DNA of 64,000 nucleotides from Batkoa obscura (lineage: Eukaryota; Entomophthoromycota; Entomophthoromycetes; Entomophthorales; Batkoaceae): contig JASVEC010000004.1 of assembly GCA_030770535.1 (NCBI GenBank), positions 1 through 64,000 on the forward strand, written 5' to 3'. The notes under the pieces were generated by a model. That model did not search any database, was not told the DNA's origin, and saw only the letters and a list, made by a program, of their open reading frames with translations. The first letter of the stretch is position 1, and each line of letters begins with the position of its first letter. Positions 49,075 through 61,083 of the stretch are shown one piece after another. The position numbers and the translations under genes are program-made.

Positions 49075-50513
49075 ATGTTCCCAGAACCCAGCCAAAAAGC
49101 AAAACAATTATTAGATGCATTAAAGGATTTTGTTGAGGTAATTTATTTTTAAATTGAAAATAACAAGAATAAAACAATGTTTAGAATGACTGTATCCCAG
49201 CTGAACCTATTTTCCATTCTCAAATTAAACATGGCGAGGATCGTTGGAAGGTAAGGCTTCAGATTTGTGCAATTATCAGCTACTAATTAAACTAGTCCTA
49301 CCCAGTAATTATGGAAGATTTAAAAAAGAAAGCCAAAAACCTTGGATTATGGAATTTATTTTTATCAAAAGAATATCCAGAAGGGGCAGATTTGACAAAC
49401 TTAGAATATGCAGTAATGTCAGAAATTATGGGCAGGTCAATTCGTTTAGCTCCAGAAGCATGTAACTGCTCTGCTCCAGACACTGGAAATATGGAAGTAT
49501 TTTCAAAGTATGGTAATGATGCTCAGAAAAAGCAATGGCTCCAACCGTTGTTAGATGGTAAAATTCGTTCTGCTTTTGCCATGACTGAACCTGCTGTGGC
49601 TTCTTCTGATGCTACTAACGTTGAAACTGTCATTAAACGTGATGGCAATGATTATGTCATTAATGGACGTAAATGGTATATCACTGGTGCTGGTGATCCA
49701 CGTTGCAAAGTTTTATTAGTGTTAGGTAAAACTGACCCAAACAATAAACATAAACACAAACAACAAAGTGTTATAATTGTTCCAAGAGATACTCCAGGAG
49801 TCGAAATAGTAAGACCTTTAGGAGTATTTGGTTATGATGACGCCCCTTGCGGTCATGTAGAAATCGACTTTAAAGATGTGAGAGTTCCAGCTTCAAACCT
49901 TATTCTTGGAGAAGGTAGAGGATTTGAGGTTATCCAAGGTCGTTTGGGTCCTGGTCGTATTCATCACTGTATGCGTGCTTTAGGAGCAGCTGAAAGAAGT
50001 TTAGAGCTTATGCTTTTACGTTCAACTACTCGTTCAACTTTTGGTAAAAAATTAGCTGACCATGGTCTTATTCAAACTGAAATTGCTGAGTGTAGAACCG
50101 AACTTGAAAAATGTAGATTACTTGTTCTAAATGCTGCACATAAGATTGACCAAGTTGGGGCTAAGAAGGCTTGGAGGGAAATTGCTATTGCTAAAATAGC
50201 TGTTCCAAACTCATGCCTCCAAATTATGGACAAAGCAATCCAAGTCTTTGGTGCTGCTGGTGTTTCACAAGATACCCCGTTAGCTGAACTTTATGCAAGT
50301 ATTCGTACTTTAAGAATCGCTGATGGTAATTTCGTTTTTGATTTAGTTTTTAGTTTTTTAATATCTTTATTGTTTTTAGGCCCAGACGCAGTCCATCAAA
50401 TGCAAATTGCTCGTAGTGAATTAAAACTAGTACCTTCAATTAAGGCTAAATATGATAAATATTCAGATCGTACCAAGGAATTAATTAAGGCTTATGGGGA
50501 ATCTAAACTTTAG
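49075..50513 (+). CDS. Acyl-CoA dehydrogenase, ACAD10/11-like
   Basis: Four exons: introns at about 49138-49187, 49252-49298 and 50325-50379. After a short N-terminus ([21 protein letters not shown]) the protein shows the ACAD fold: [56 protein letters not shown] (FAD/substrate loop); [47 protein letters not shown]; and [36 protein letters not shown]. The [10 protein letters not shown] block and lack of strong mitochondrial leader are typical of ACAD10/11-type enzymes, which act on long or branched, including 4-hydroxy, acyl-CoAs in mitochondria or peroxisomes. It ends GESKL, an -SKL tripeptide, which is a canonical PTS1 peroxisomal signal. Confidence 0.94.
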
Positions 50514-51110
50514 ATTAAATAAATTGGGATTTTACTTTAGCTTTAAACTTTTTTTATTATGACAGCTTTTAACTATGATGGGTGTTCAATCCTATATGGT
50601 GTTTTTTAACGAGGTTTGGATATTTATAAGCTTCGTTAGTTATTTTAACTCAAATGTCAATTATAATCATGTATAATGGTAAGGAGACTTAGAGTGCTTA
50701 AACAATTTTTAATATTATAATGGCAAGACAATAATTATTTAACTTATATTAAATTAATAGAAATATTTAATTATTCTTATTGAAGGTCAATAATCGAATT
50801 TGTTTGCAATTTGTACTTTAAAACACAATCCTACAATAAGGATAATGTGTAATTATTATTGTACACAATACAACAATTAAAAAATGAGCATTAAAACAAT
50901 CGTTGCTCTAAACTTATATTAAACAGTTACACTATTCATCAGTACTTCATCTACTTAAAAACTATGTTTTAAAACTCCTATCATCCCTATTTTATTAGAT
51001 TTAACGCTAAAAATGGTTATGCAAAGTTGATATGCAAATTAATTGCGGATTTTCGAAAGGTTTCAAGAATAAAAATATTAGGAAATTTATCAAAGGTGCT
51101 TTTCTTAATC
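50514..51110. other. Intergenic
   Basis: Spacer upstream of RPF1; no feature recognised. Confidence 0.5.
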
Positions 51111-52316
51111 ATGTCGGAAAAGATGAAATTTACTGGTGGTGAAATCAAGAACAAGATAGCTCGCAGAGAGCTTTTATCCCAATTTCGTCAAGAATCTAAT
51201 AAAAAAAAGAGAGAGCTCAAAAGAATACGCCGTAAGGAAGAGTTAGCCAATCCAGAACTCAAAGAAGTAATTTAGAAAATTTCATTTATGAATTGTGTTA
51301 AATATTATTTAGAAAAGACTTACTGAAAATGTCCCACAAACTTTGGAATCAAAGAGAGAATATGATGAAACCATGGTTGAGGAAGATGATGAGGAAGTAT
51401 GAATCATATTTTTAAACAGTATATATAAAATTGTAACATTCAATTAGATCGCACAGGAAGAAGAGATTGATGAATTCGCAAATTATTTTAGTAAACATTT
51501 AGAGCCAAAAGTCCTTATTACAACTAGTAAAAGTCCATCAAGGGTAAGTTTTATTTTTAAATCAAGCTTTATCTAACAAAAATAGACGATGTATACTTTT
51601 ACGGATGAGTTATGCGATGTGTTCCCGAATTCTACTTTTGTTAAAAGAGGAATTCAGTTTGAAATTAATCATATAGTAGATTTTTCAAAGAAAAGAGATT
51701 ACACTGATGTCATTATTGTTAATGAAGATAAAAAAATGCCAACTTCATTAACTTTGATTCATCTCCCAAATGGCCCTACTGCTCACTTTAGATTATCTAG
51801 CGTTATAATGAGCAAGCAAATTCATGTAAGGATATATTTGATTTCTTAAGTGCCTAAATTGATTTTTTAGAACCATGGACGTTCGACTTCACACAACCCG
51901 GAACTTATCCTTAATAATTTTAATACACGTTTAGGTCATACTATAGGGCGTATGTTTCAATCTCTTTTTCCACAAGTTCCGGAATTTGAAGGAAGGCAAA
52001 CTGCAACATTCCATAATCAAAGAGATTTTATCTTTTTTAGACGACATCGGTAACAATATCACTTTTATATGGATTTTGACTATTTTTGCTAATATGTTTC
52101 AGTTATGAATTTAAAAGCGGTGAAAAGGTCAATCTCCAAGAAATTGGCCCCAGGTTTACTTTAAAATTAAAATGGCTCCAAAGGGGACTCTTCGATTCTG
52201 AAAACGGAGAATTTATTTGGAAATTCAACGTATTTGTACCTTTATTTTTATCATATATTTTACTAATATTAATATAGGCTGATATGGAGACTAGTCGCAA
52301 GCGTTTCTTCTTATAA
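51111..52316 (+). CDS. RPF1: Ribosome production factor 1 (Brix domain)
   Basis: Several exons with short introns (about 51269-51313, 51397-51449, 51543-51585, 51827-51871, 52050-52103, 52231-52277). The start is ATG 51111 ([20 protein letters not shown]). A basic region [15 protein letters not shown] leads to the Brix domain: [94 protein letters not shown] and [18 protein letters not shown]. The last exon gives [12 protein letters not shown], the family's C-terminus. Rpf1 acts in the nucleolus in 60S subunit maturation. An initial in-frame extension from 51027 has no conserved residues. Confidence 0.94.
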
Positions 52317-52803
52317 TAATAGAGTAATCTCATTTATCTGTTTAAGATATTGAAGCGATGTAACTTTAATAGCTAACTACATAATATAAACATAGAACAT
52401 TTAAAATTTTGATAATTAAAGTTGATATAAATATATTTTGTCTTGTTTTATCACTTAAAATTGGTTTGAAGACTAAAGGATTTCCATTATTTTAATGTAC
52501 TACTGATTTTTCATATTGTTATAAACCTCATAATATATAATTCATGCCTTTTTCATGTCGTTGAATGTGGAATTAAACAATGTCAAATTAGCATCTAGTA
52601 ATTGAAACTTTATAAGGTTAAAGATTACTATTAAAATCCCGAAAAATTTTACTAAAATCTAACATTTACCAAATTTGAGAAATTGTCCAATTAAAGTTAA
52701 AGTTTCTTTTATCAATATATTGGTTAGGTAGAATTAATTGTTCTTAATATGTAATATATAAAAAAGTAATTAATTAATTGCAAAATACTTTTTCAACTCA
52801 AAG
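52317..52803. other. Intergenic
   Basis: AT-rich spacer before the first DUF4436 gene; nothing recognised. Confidence 0.5.
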
Positions 52804-53773
52804 ATGTCACTGTTATATATATTAAAAGATGTTTGGAATAATCTAATGGAAAGGACAAAGGTAAGGAGAGTGGTGTTGTCCTTATTCGTTGCTATTATAT
52901 GGGGTGCTGTTACTTTACCTGTAGCTCTTAATATGCTATACTCAATAAACGAAGACAAAACAGAAATGATAAATGAATATGACTTTAGTGACCCAACAGC
53001 CAAAGTATTGATTATGAATTTTTATTTTCAATCAATAGATACGTCAAAAAAGACTGGAGCTGTATACATAAACATATTACCATCACCTGGATTGTTGGAT
53101 GATAGGTACCGTTTAACTGAAACTGTGATGTGTGATTTCTTTTACAAAACTTTAGTCATGGAAAAAGGTAAAACTTCAACTGCTTTCTCGTTATCAATCC
53201 CTTTGGATGAATCTTCTACGAAAATGTATCCATTAGAGAAATTAAAGGCATATTTGCCTGTTTACTGCAGCACTAAAGAAGGAGAGACGTATGACCTTAT
53301 GTTGAGTTCTGAGAAAGTGTTGCAAACTTATGAGAGAACTACCTATCAAAAATTTTATAAAGATTTGGATGAAGGTGAACAGTTGTCTATATTGTATTCT
53401 GCACCCCATGAAGATGCAACTGTGATATTTTTTGAGTTTGTTCAACCTGAACGTACTAGATTATATTCATTTATCATATCTTTATCTATGTGGGGTATAA
53501 CGCTAGGATTGCTTAATATTACCTTAAATCTTCTGGTAGATAAAAGAGATCCTATTAGCTGTATAGCATTTGGCGCTACTATTTTATTCGCGTTACCCAC
53601 CTTAAGAGCAACTCAACCTAGTGTCCCTGGGATGGGTTGTTTATCAGATATTATAGCTTTTCTGTGGTAATGTTTTTTTAATTTTTCAACCTATATTCTG
53701 ACTTAATTTTAGGTGCATTTCACTTTCGGCTCTTTTTACTATTATTAATATTTATGTATATGCTTTCAGATAA
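52804..53773 (+). CDS. DUF4436-like membrane protein, copy 1
   Basis: Two exons; the intron at about 53669-53713 restores FLWCISLSALFTIINIYVYAFR. One N-terminal transmembrane segment (residues ~22-46, RVVLSLFVAIIWGAVTLPVAL) precedes a ~165-residue soluble domain (MNFYFQSIDTSKKTGAVYINIL ... VMCDFFYKTL). Three C-terminal segments follow (YSFIISLSMWGITLGLLNI; CIAFGATILFALPTLRATQPSVPGMGCLSDIIAFLW; SLSALFTIINIYVYAF). The LFALP-LRxxQPxVPxxGxxxD block is, as I recall it, the DUF4436 signature. A copy follows at 54319-55263. Membrane protein of unknown function. Confidence 0.82.
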
Positions 53774-54318
53774 AATTTAATCGAGAAATTTAGTTTTGAA
53801 CTTGATTAATACAATATATACATAAATCAATCCTCTAATCCGTTTATTTAGAACTTTAATGAACATTTTAATTTTACAAAGAGCACATAAAGTTAAGTAC
53901 TTATGATTAGATTTAATATAAGCAATTAGATTAATTGCTTTCAGCTACTTTATCTATTTATAAAATTTATTACCTTTCATATTTTAAAGACATTTGTGCT
54001 ACTTTAGACAATATGCTACCTATTTAATTAGTGTATAATTCTTTAAGTTAATGTAATCTATTAAACAATATTTAAGATAGAAAATGTACAATAGCTTCTA
54101 ATCTATTAAATAATAAAGTTTTACTTAAAATATTTAAAAACTTTCCATATTTTATTGAATGTATGAATTCCTATTTATTAGTTAATTAATTATCAAATCT
54201 AAAAAGGAAATAAACAAAGAATTTGTTCATATTAAATTTGTGAATAAATTCGCCTTATAGTTCTTAATTTAAGGTAATCTTTTTAACTTTCATCTCTAAT
54301 AACAAAAATAAAGTCAAA
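53774..54318. other. Spacer between tandem DUF4436 genes
   Basis: AT-rich; nothing recognised. The promoter of the second copy is presumably here. Confidence 0.5.
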
Positions 54319-55263
54319 ATGATGAAGGAGCAACTTAACGGGTTGATGAAAAATACCAGGATAAGAAGAATTATACTGTCTATCTTGGGTATTGTTTTAT
54401 GGTGTGTAATTGTACTCCCTATTGCCCTCACAAGAATAAACAAAGCCGAAGAACCTATAACTTATAGTCTCGACGGAAGGACCGATTTTGATAAATTCAA
54501 TGGTATTATATTTAAGGTGAGCTTTCAATCCGTCGATTCTTCCGCTGGCAAGATCAATTTGCTAGCAATTCCTTTGATCTTCGGCACATATGGTGATAAT
54601 CTATCAGTTCCTAAAAGCAATATCACTTGTGATTTATGTTATGAAAAGTCGACTTTCAGTGCCGGAAAAATCGCCAAACCTGTTAAATTAGAAGTTCCAA
54701 TATTAATTGGAAATTCCAAGGACTACCCTTTTGAAGAATTTAAAGCAGTATTCACTATTTTATGTACAGTTGAAGATGAGCTGGTACCAGTTACGATTAG
54801 CTACGGAAAAGATATACAATCATATAGTCCTACCGTCAATATTGCTACAATTAAAGAACTCACTGGAGAATCGGAGCATTTAAAATATGATTTTACAGGA
54901 TTGTACTCAAATGATAATGCATTAGGGATAGTTATTTTATTACAACAACCTGTGTCAACAAAGCTATTCTCGATATTTTTGATATTAGTTATGTGGGGTC
55001 TAACAATATCTTTGTCAATTATTACTTTTGATATTATTTTTCATCGCAGAGAAGTGCCTCCACCGATTTTAGCAATAGGTACCTCCATGCTTTTTGCTCT
55101 TCCAGCTCTAAGAGGCTCTCAACCTGGTGTCCCATTTTTAGGATGCCTTTCAGATATTAGTGGCTTCTTCTGGTGTTTAGCTCTTATTGCCCTATGTTCT
55201 ATGTTAAATATTTATGCCTTTACTTTAAGATGGAGAAAACCAGTTGTAAGCGCATCACTTTAA
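54319..55263 (+). CDS. DUF4436-like membrane protein, copy 2
   Basis: 314 residues in one exon, so it lacks the intron of copy 1. The same plan: TRIRRIILSILGIVLWCVIVLPIAL (transmembrane 1), the soluble domain with FKVSFQSVDSSAGKINLLAIP and ITCDLCYEKSTF, then ILVMWGLTISLSIITFDIIF, AIGTSMLFALPALRGSQPGVP, FLGCLSDISGFFW and ALIALCSMLNIYAF. It is clearly paralogous to copy 1 over its whole length, though the soluble domains have diverged strongly, so the duplication is not recent. Codons are somewhat richer in G/C. Function unknown; membrane location is evident. Confidence 0.84.
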   Translation: MMKEQLNGLMKNTRIRRIILSILGIVLWCVIVLPIALTRINKAEEPITYSLDGRTDFDKFNGIIFKVSFQSVDSSAGKINLLAIPLIFGTYGDNLSVPKSNITCDLCYEKSTFSAGKIAKPVKLEVPILIGNSKDYPFEEFKAVFTILCTVEDELVPVTISYGKDIQSYSPTVNIATIKELTGESEHLKYDFTGLYSNDNALGIVILLQQPVSTKLFSIFLILVMWGLTISLSIITFDIIFHRREVPPPILAIGTSMLFALPALRGSQPGVPFLGCLSDISGFFWCLALIALCSMLNIYAFTLRWRKPVVSASL

Positions 55264-57506
55264 CTTACAGTAATGTTGTATTTTAGATTTCTTTTTTCTT
55301 TCTCTTTTAATAAAATTAATGTTCATACATCATACAAAAATTAGTCAATTTTGTGTTTTTCTGTATCAATTGAAAAAATAATACATATTTTTTTAGATTC
55401 ATTAAAAACTCAAATTTAATATTAAGATTCAATATAAATATTAATATTTAAACTAGCAATATATTAAACATATCTATTAATAAACGTTTTATAAATTAAG
55501 GGTAATTTTAAATAAAATTAGTTACTTATTTTTTAATATGAGGATGTATTTTTTTATTTAAGAATTTTATTAACAATCTTTCTGCTCCAAATAGCGCTTA
55601 AAAAAATGGAAAAAGCGATGAAACCAAAAAACATCCCCATATAAAGCAGATAAATAAATTATGATTTATTTTAATGCTTTTATATTCAAAACAAGTTGTT
55701 TGTTTCATAGTTGATTACAGAAATAAAGCCCAAAATTTAAGTAACTGTAGTTTAAAGGTAGAAGAATATGAAAAAATTTAGTACTGTTTTGTTCATTATA
55801 CTATTTATAATATGCGAAAAAAAATTTTTGTCTTTTTGTTGTTCATTTTTTAAGTAACTTAAATTTTAAAAATTTATCAGTAAGTTTTTAAACAAAAAAA
55901 CAAGATCATCCTTTATAAATTTATTGTTAAAAAAGTTAAAGTAATAAAAAATATTAATGAAATTATTACATGATCCAATGTAGTATTTTTCTTTTTAGAT
56001 TCTTACTCGATTTATTATTTTTAATACTTTATTAATAACAATATTATTATTGAATGTTATTATACTTTAAAACAACTTACCCTTTCAAGCTAAATGCTCA
56101 TTTTTTTAAGTAAAAAGCTTGACAAGTGCAAAATTTGTCAAATATAAAATTCGCCAAGGACTAAAAAATACTTGTTATTAACTTTTTTCTGCTTTTTACC
56201 CGATGAAGTTGAACCTAATTCTTAATAAATTGAACTATTGAACATGATATCATTGTTACTATTCTTTATTTTAACCTTAATTCAATAGTAACTTTCTTTA
56301 ATTAAAATAGAACTTAATAACTAAATCTTATTTTTCCACTCTTTTATAGTTGTTTTTTAAGATCCATTTATTATTATTGAATTTTAATAAGACTCAAAAT
56401 CATATAAAATCTATTACTACCACGAAATTCATTATTGGTATTTCATATTTTATTAGATATTGAATCTGAATCCTCTATTAAAGTCTAAAATTAATTAATT
56501 TATTACTTCAATAAGTTTTATCTATAATATAATATTAATTTTAGGGATAAGATATCTTAAAAATGAATAATATATATACTTTAATCTAAAACTATAACTC
56601 AATTTTGGTTATTTCATATTGATTCAACGCGTATCGTGGTTTCTTCTGTCTTATACCATTCCATTCTATTGCTAATATTCTTTAATTCTTTATTTCAAAT
56701 ACAAACATTATATAATTTGCAAGATTTATACTATTTGTATCCCTTTTATTATATTGCTTAAAGCAAATCAAATGCTTTGAATTAAATTAACACTGCTACT
56801 ACCAACTATCATATTTAAAAATACACTATAAACTTTAAAGGCCAAAAAATATTAGTAATTTACTAAGTTTTTTAATAGGGGTTTTTATCAAAACCTCACT
56901 CAAGAAACATAAAAGAATAAACTAACCTTTGGGCCTATTTATGCAAAAAATTATTCTGTGTACTACTGCCGATTTAGTTTAAACGTGGATTAGACGTTTT
57001 CGATTTTGTATTTACTCAATATAAGTTTTAAAAAGTCATAACAATAAATCTGTAGAATACGGAATTAAAATGCCCAACTCACGTTTAAATCGAATCAGCA
57101 ATATTCTATAAAGAAGTAATAGCAATGGGCATAAAAAGGACAAATTGAATAAAAGTCAAAAAAAATAATCAATTAAACTAATAAATTTAAATATTATAAA
57201 TAATTTAATTTCGTATACTATAAAGTGATATAAATGCTTTTTTATAATTAATAAAAGTAAACAAACAGATAAATAAGGTTATAACAAGAATCTTATCGCC
57301 AATAAATTACATTACCCAAATAAGACCGTGCTTGATAACTTGTTCTTTAATCTCAAGTCCCACTAAATTTGGGTCCAGTCCTAATTTCCTCAAATAAGCA
57401 TTAAGTTGATCAAAAAAATTAAAATATAAAAGGCCTCATTTTTCTTTCTTAATCTTGAATTTTATTTTTTTGCTTGCTTTTTTTGTTGTGAAATCGATTC
57501 CTAATA
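55264..57506. other. Gene-free tract of about 2.2 kb
   Basis: Contains one family A element (55539-55639). No gene or other repeat seen. Confidence 0.6.
55539..55639 (-). mobile_element. Short TIR element (MITE family A)
   Basis: Reverse-orientation copy from TGAGGATGTATTTTTTTA to ACATCCCCA, flanked by TA on both sides. Confidence 0.87.
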
Positions 57507-58358
57507 ATGTCAGATATAACGTCATCTTCCTTTTGGGTCAATTTGAGGGGCTATAGACCTTACCTACACATAAAAGAAATTTATATTACTTTAATCGGGG
57601 TTTTATGGATGCTTTTAATTATATACCCCGTATATTTAGGGATTGCAATGGCGGATACAATGAATCCGTATGCGAATTCACCGCCAGGCACAAGGTTTGT
57701 CATTTATGATCCAATATTATTAAATTTGAGTACAGCGTTTAAAAAAACACGATTACCAAGGAACGTATCGGATATTATGGTAGGGATCTGCTTTTTTTTA
57801 ATATTTTTAAGGGTGTTTTTAAATGGTAGAAAAACTTTATTACTATTAAGAAGAGTATTTTATATTGTCGGATTCCTTTATCTTTTAAGAATTCCTTTCA
57901 TGTTAACTACTCTTATGCCACCACCCATCACTGAGTGTGTGCCAAAAGATCATAAAAATGTATTTTTTTACGCTAAACTTTTAATGTTGCAAAAGATGGA
58001 ATCGTGTGCTGATTTAATGTACTCTGGTCATACTATTGCGTTTACAATTAGCTCCCTTATTTGGATTCATTATCCATTGTTTAAGCGTTTTTCTTATTTA
58101 ATTAATTCACTTCTTGTTTTAAACAGCTTCCTTTCCGTTATTGGATTAATTGCTTCTTCATATCACTATACCATTGATGTGGTAGTATCTTTCCTTTTGG
58201 TCAATTTTGTATGGCATTTCTATCACTTTGCAGTGACTACAAATTATTTAGTAGATACCTGGTATGGAAAAGTACTTTTGTTTATAGATCATGAAAGTTA
58301 TTTAATTAAGAAGGAACCAGAGTACATTGCATTAACTACTGTAGAAAAAATAGTGTAA
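57507..58358 (+). CDS. Sphingomyelin-synthase-type ceramide phosphotransferase
   Basis: 283 residues, no intron, with about six hydrophobic segments. The two signature blocks of the sphingomyelin synthase/inositol-phosphorylceramide synthase family are visible. CADLMYSGHT (residues ~167-176) fits the C-x-D-x3-S-G-H-T pattern. HYTIDVVVSFLLVNFVWHFYH (from residue 220) fits the H-Y-[ST]-x-D-V pattern with the closing Y-H. His175, His220 and Asp224 make the catalytic triad. Such enzymes transfer a phospho-head group from a glycerophospholipid to ceramide on the lumenal side of Golgi or plasma membranes. Whether the head group is choline, ethanolamine or inositol cannot be read from the sequence. 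Yeast Aur1 is a different subfamily. The next genes are a lipase and INO1. Confidence 0.9.
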   Translation: MSDITSSSFWVNLRGYRPYLHIKEIYITLIGVLWMLLIIYPVYLGIAMADTMNPYANSPPGTRFVIYDPILLNLSTAFKKTRLPRNVSDIMVGICFFLIFLRVFLNGRKTLLLLRRVFYIVGFLYLLRIPFMLTTLMPPPITECVPKDHKNVFFYAKLLMLQKMESCADLMYSGHTIAFTISSLIWIHYPLFKRFSYLINSLLVLNSFLSVIGLIASSYHYTIDVVVSFLLVNFVWHFYHFAVTTNYLVDTWYGKVLLFIDHESYLIKKEPEYIALTTVEKIV

Positions 58359-59438
58359 TTACAGCTTCGCTTCTTGAGTCCTATTCTCTTTCTTTAAAAT
58401 TTATTGTTATTTTAATATATGTTATTCAATTTTATAAAATTAATACTGCTATTCAAGAGCGGAATAATTATTGAACGAGTTTCAGCTTTTAATTCTAATA
58501 GAAATTAACTCCTTTTTAAATTTCGGATTTATTCTCAATTTGTTTGAAGATTAATTACCATGGTTTAAATTTAGAATTTCGTCAAGATTATCAAAGTTAT
58601 AATTTATTAGCCTTAATTTATCATTCAAACTATCTTTTTTATCTTATGATATTAAAAAAATCAAATGTTAAAATAAAATACTAGATTAATAATGTAATCA
58701 CTATTTTATTTAAATTTTATTTTGCTTTTTAACTCACTTTTTACTATTAGCTAATAACTAAAAATAAATGATTTAAATTAGGGATGTAATAATTAATAAT
58801 ATTAAGATGAACTTAAGTTAATTAGGATAGTAGTTTTCATTATTATATTAGTAGGAAAAACTCAATTTTATTCCTTAATTTAAGAATTGAACTAGTAATT
58901 TTTTAAATATCTTATTAACCCTCACAAATATATTTACTACTCTGGTTACCAATATTTGCATTAAACATTAGGACATTTTGTGAATAATACGCATTTATCG
59001 TTATCAGGGCCAGGTCATACATCTAAATTTTCGTTAAAATAAATCAAAAATATACCTTTCAATACTACTTTTGCTTATTCAGTGTCTTGACTATTTCAGT
59101 CTTAAAATGTTCTTTTTTTTGTGCTATTTTTCGGAACATCCTTAATATCCTTTGTTATCTTATTTGACTTTCAACACAACTGACTTAAAAAATGGTGTAA
59201 TTTATAAAGATAAAAATAGAAGTAAAGTTATTTAAAACCTAAATTAAACATCATTTAATTTATGGTATAAAAATAGAAAACATATAATGTAATATAAATC
59301 AAAATAAGTTTACTTTAATATAAAATTTTTATTTTTATTTTTATTTTTATTTTCATAACTCCTATTTAAAGTACTTAAACAACAGACTAAGTCAACTTCT
59401 TTACTCTAAAGTGTTTATATACTCTTAATATTTTATTG
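58359..59438. other. Convergent intergenic region
   Basis: About 1.1 kb with no recognised feature, except TTTTA-type repeats at about 59325-59355. Confidence 0.5.
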
Positions 59439-60440
59439 CTACTGTTGCTTGTGTAAAGTCATATTGTAATACAGTGAATTTACCTGTTCAGTAATACCAT
59501 TCAATGGCATTTTAAGAACAGGTACACCATCATCACAAAGATTATCAAATGGAATCCCAAGCATGAAGAAATGATCTTTACTATTAAAATGAGTAATTGA
59601 ATTGATTCCAATAGTATCTTCTCCATTTTCCGAACTACACATTACTGCTTTAGAATCATTAGTTTCAGTATTAGCCAAATAATGGACTTCAGTTGGACCA
59701 TGTAAATACCCTTTAAGGTTAGATGCTAAAATGGGGACAGGGTCATTACCATTAATAGCACGGATATATGTCTTTATTACGGATGAAGTCAACTGTACGA
59801 AATCTTTATTGCCAACTCTTGGCTGCCCAAATGTATAAACCTTAATATTTTTTAAGCCCAAATTGTAGATAAGATCTACAGAGGCTAAGTTGGCTATAGA
59901 ACCACCTAAACTATGACCTACAACGAACAAAGGCCAAGATTCCAAGTTTGGGTTTTGATCATATAACTTCTTTACACTATCACAATAGTATTGTCTCAAC
60001 CCAACAGTAGCTTCTTGAAATCCTTGATGCACTTTGATATTTGGACAACTGGTACTGTTTAATTTTCCTAAATTGATAGGTACTAAAGTGTCTTTCCCAT
60101 TTAATTCCCAATTAACCTTAGAATTTGAGCCTCGGAATGCTAAGACTAAAAATTTGTGTTTTGTGTTTTTTACCAATGTGCCCTTCACATCCAATTCTTT
60201 GTTATATAATATAGCTACTGTTTCACTATCGGGGGTCAATACTTTACAGTGAAATGGACAATCCCATGCTAATAGTTTTCTGTCGTCTGAACAATAAGTT
60301 GCCCCAGTGTATTGTGCTAATAACTTTACATTGTTAGACAAGTTTATTAGAGGGTTGGGAACGGGTGTGGAGACAGATATGGATTGCTTTGTAAATAATA
60401 ATAAGGGTAGGGATACAGATAAAAGTGAATTGTAAATCAT
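59439..60440 (-). CDS. Secreted class 3 lipase
   Basis: 333 residues, no intron. The N-terminus MIYNSLLSVSLPLLLFTKQ is a signal peptide. The alpha/beta-hydrolase core shows LVLAFRGSNSKVNW (oxyanion-side strand), GFQEATVGLRQYY, the nucleophile elbow VVGHSLGGSIANLAS with Ser near residue 177, VYTFGQPRVGNKDFVQL, and NGNDPVPIL with the catalytic Asp near residue 233. The catalytic His is in LHGPTEVHYL or the later ITHFNSKDHFFMLGIP. These are the features of the lipase_3 family (Rhizomucor/Thermomyces lipase type). It would cleave triacylglycerols or galactolipids outside the cell. Several Cys residues suggest disulfides. Confidence 0.94.
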   Translation of the reverse strand: MIYNSLLSVSLPLLLFTKQSISVSTPVPNPLINLSNNVKLLAQYTGATYCSDDRKLLAWDCPFHCKVLTPDSETVAILYNKELDVKGTLVKNTKHKFLVLAFRGSNSKVNWELNGKDTLVPINLGKLNSTSCPNIKVHQGFQEATVGLRQYYCDSVKKLYDQNPNLESWPLFVVGHSLGGSIANLASVDLIYNLGLKNIKVYTFGQPRVGNKDFVQLTSSVIKTYIRAINGNDPVPILASNLKGYLHGPTEVHYLANTETNDSKAVMCSSENGEDTIGINSITHFNSKDHFFMLGIPFDNLCDDGVPVLKMPLNGITEQVNSLYYNMTLHKQQ

Positions 60441-60748
60441 CTTAATTTTATTATAATAAATAAATAGAAAATAGTTTTTTTTTTAATGAAGTAAAATTTA
60501 TTGCCTTTTTTATGTGCCTGGTTGATCGAAATAACTTTTTATATTGATCTGCTGAAATTTACTCTATTTTGTTTATCTTTAATAAAATAAATTTTTGTTA
60601 ATTGATTTAAAGATTATTTACTATTTTAAATCATATAACAAATATCATAATAATTCAATCTTCTTATTACTTTATTTTTTTATTTTTTTATTTCATTTTA
60701 TATGACTATTGAAACTGTTCAAGACACTAAAGATTACGAAATGTATGA

Positions 60749-60847
60749 TGAGGATGTTTTTTTGGCTTCATCACTTTTTCATTTTTTAAGCACTACTTGA
60801 GCGGAAAGATTATTAGTAGAATTCTTAAACAAAAAAATACACCCCCA
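60749..60847 (+). mobile_element. Short TIR element (MITE family A)
   Basis: Starts TGAGGATGTTTTTTTGGC, has AAGCACTACTTGAGCGGAAA and ends ACACCCCCA. Confidence 0.87.
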
Positions 60848-61083
60848 TAAAATGTGTTTTCGTAGTAAATGATAAAACTGTATTTTAATTACAACTTTAC
60901 AAAAGAAGAAGCATATCAACATATACTACACATTTCTATATACATAGTAATTAAATTCTATTAAACTTAACTAAATGTCATTGCTTTTTTGATGGCATTT
61001 TCAGGACTATTTATATGCAGCTATTATAAATATAAAAAAATTATAATTTTAAATATATAGAGTAGAATAAGAGAATTAATATA

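Noticed and set aside
58770-58830. AGGGATGTAATAATTAATAATATT as a further MITE end
   Set aside because: Only the first eight bases agree; no core or right end follows, so chance similarity is likely.
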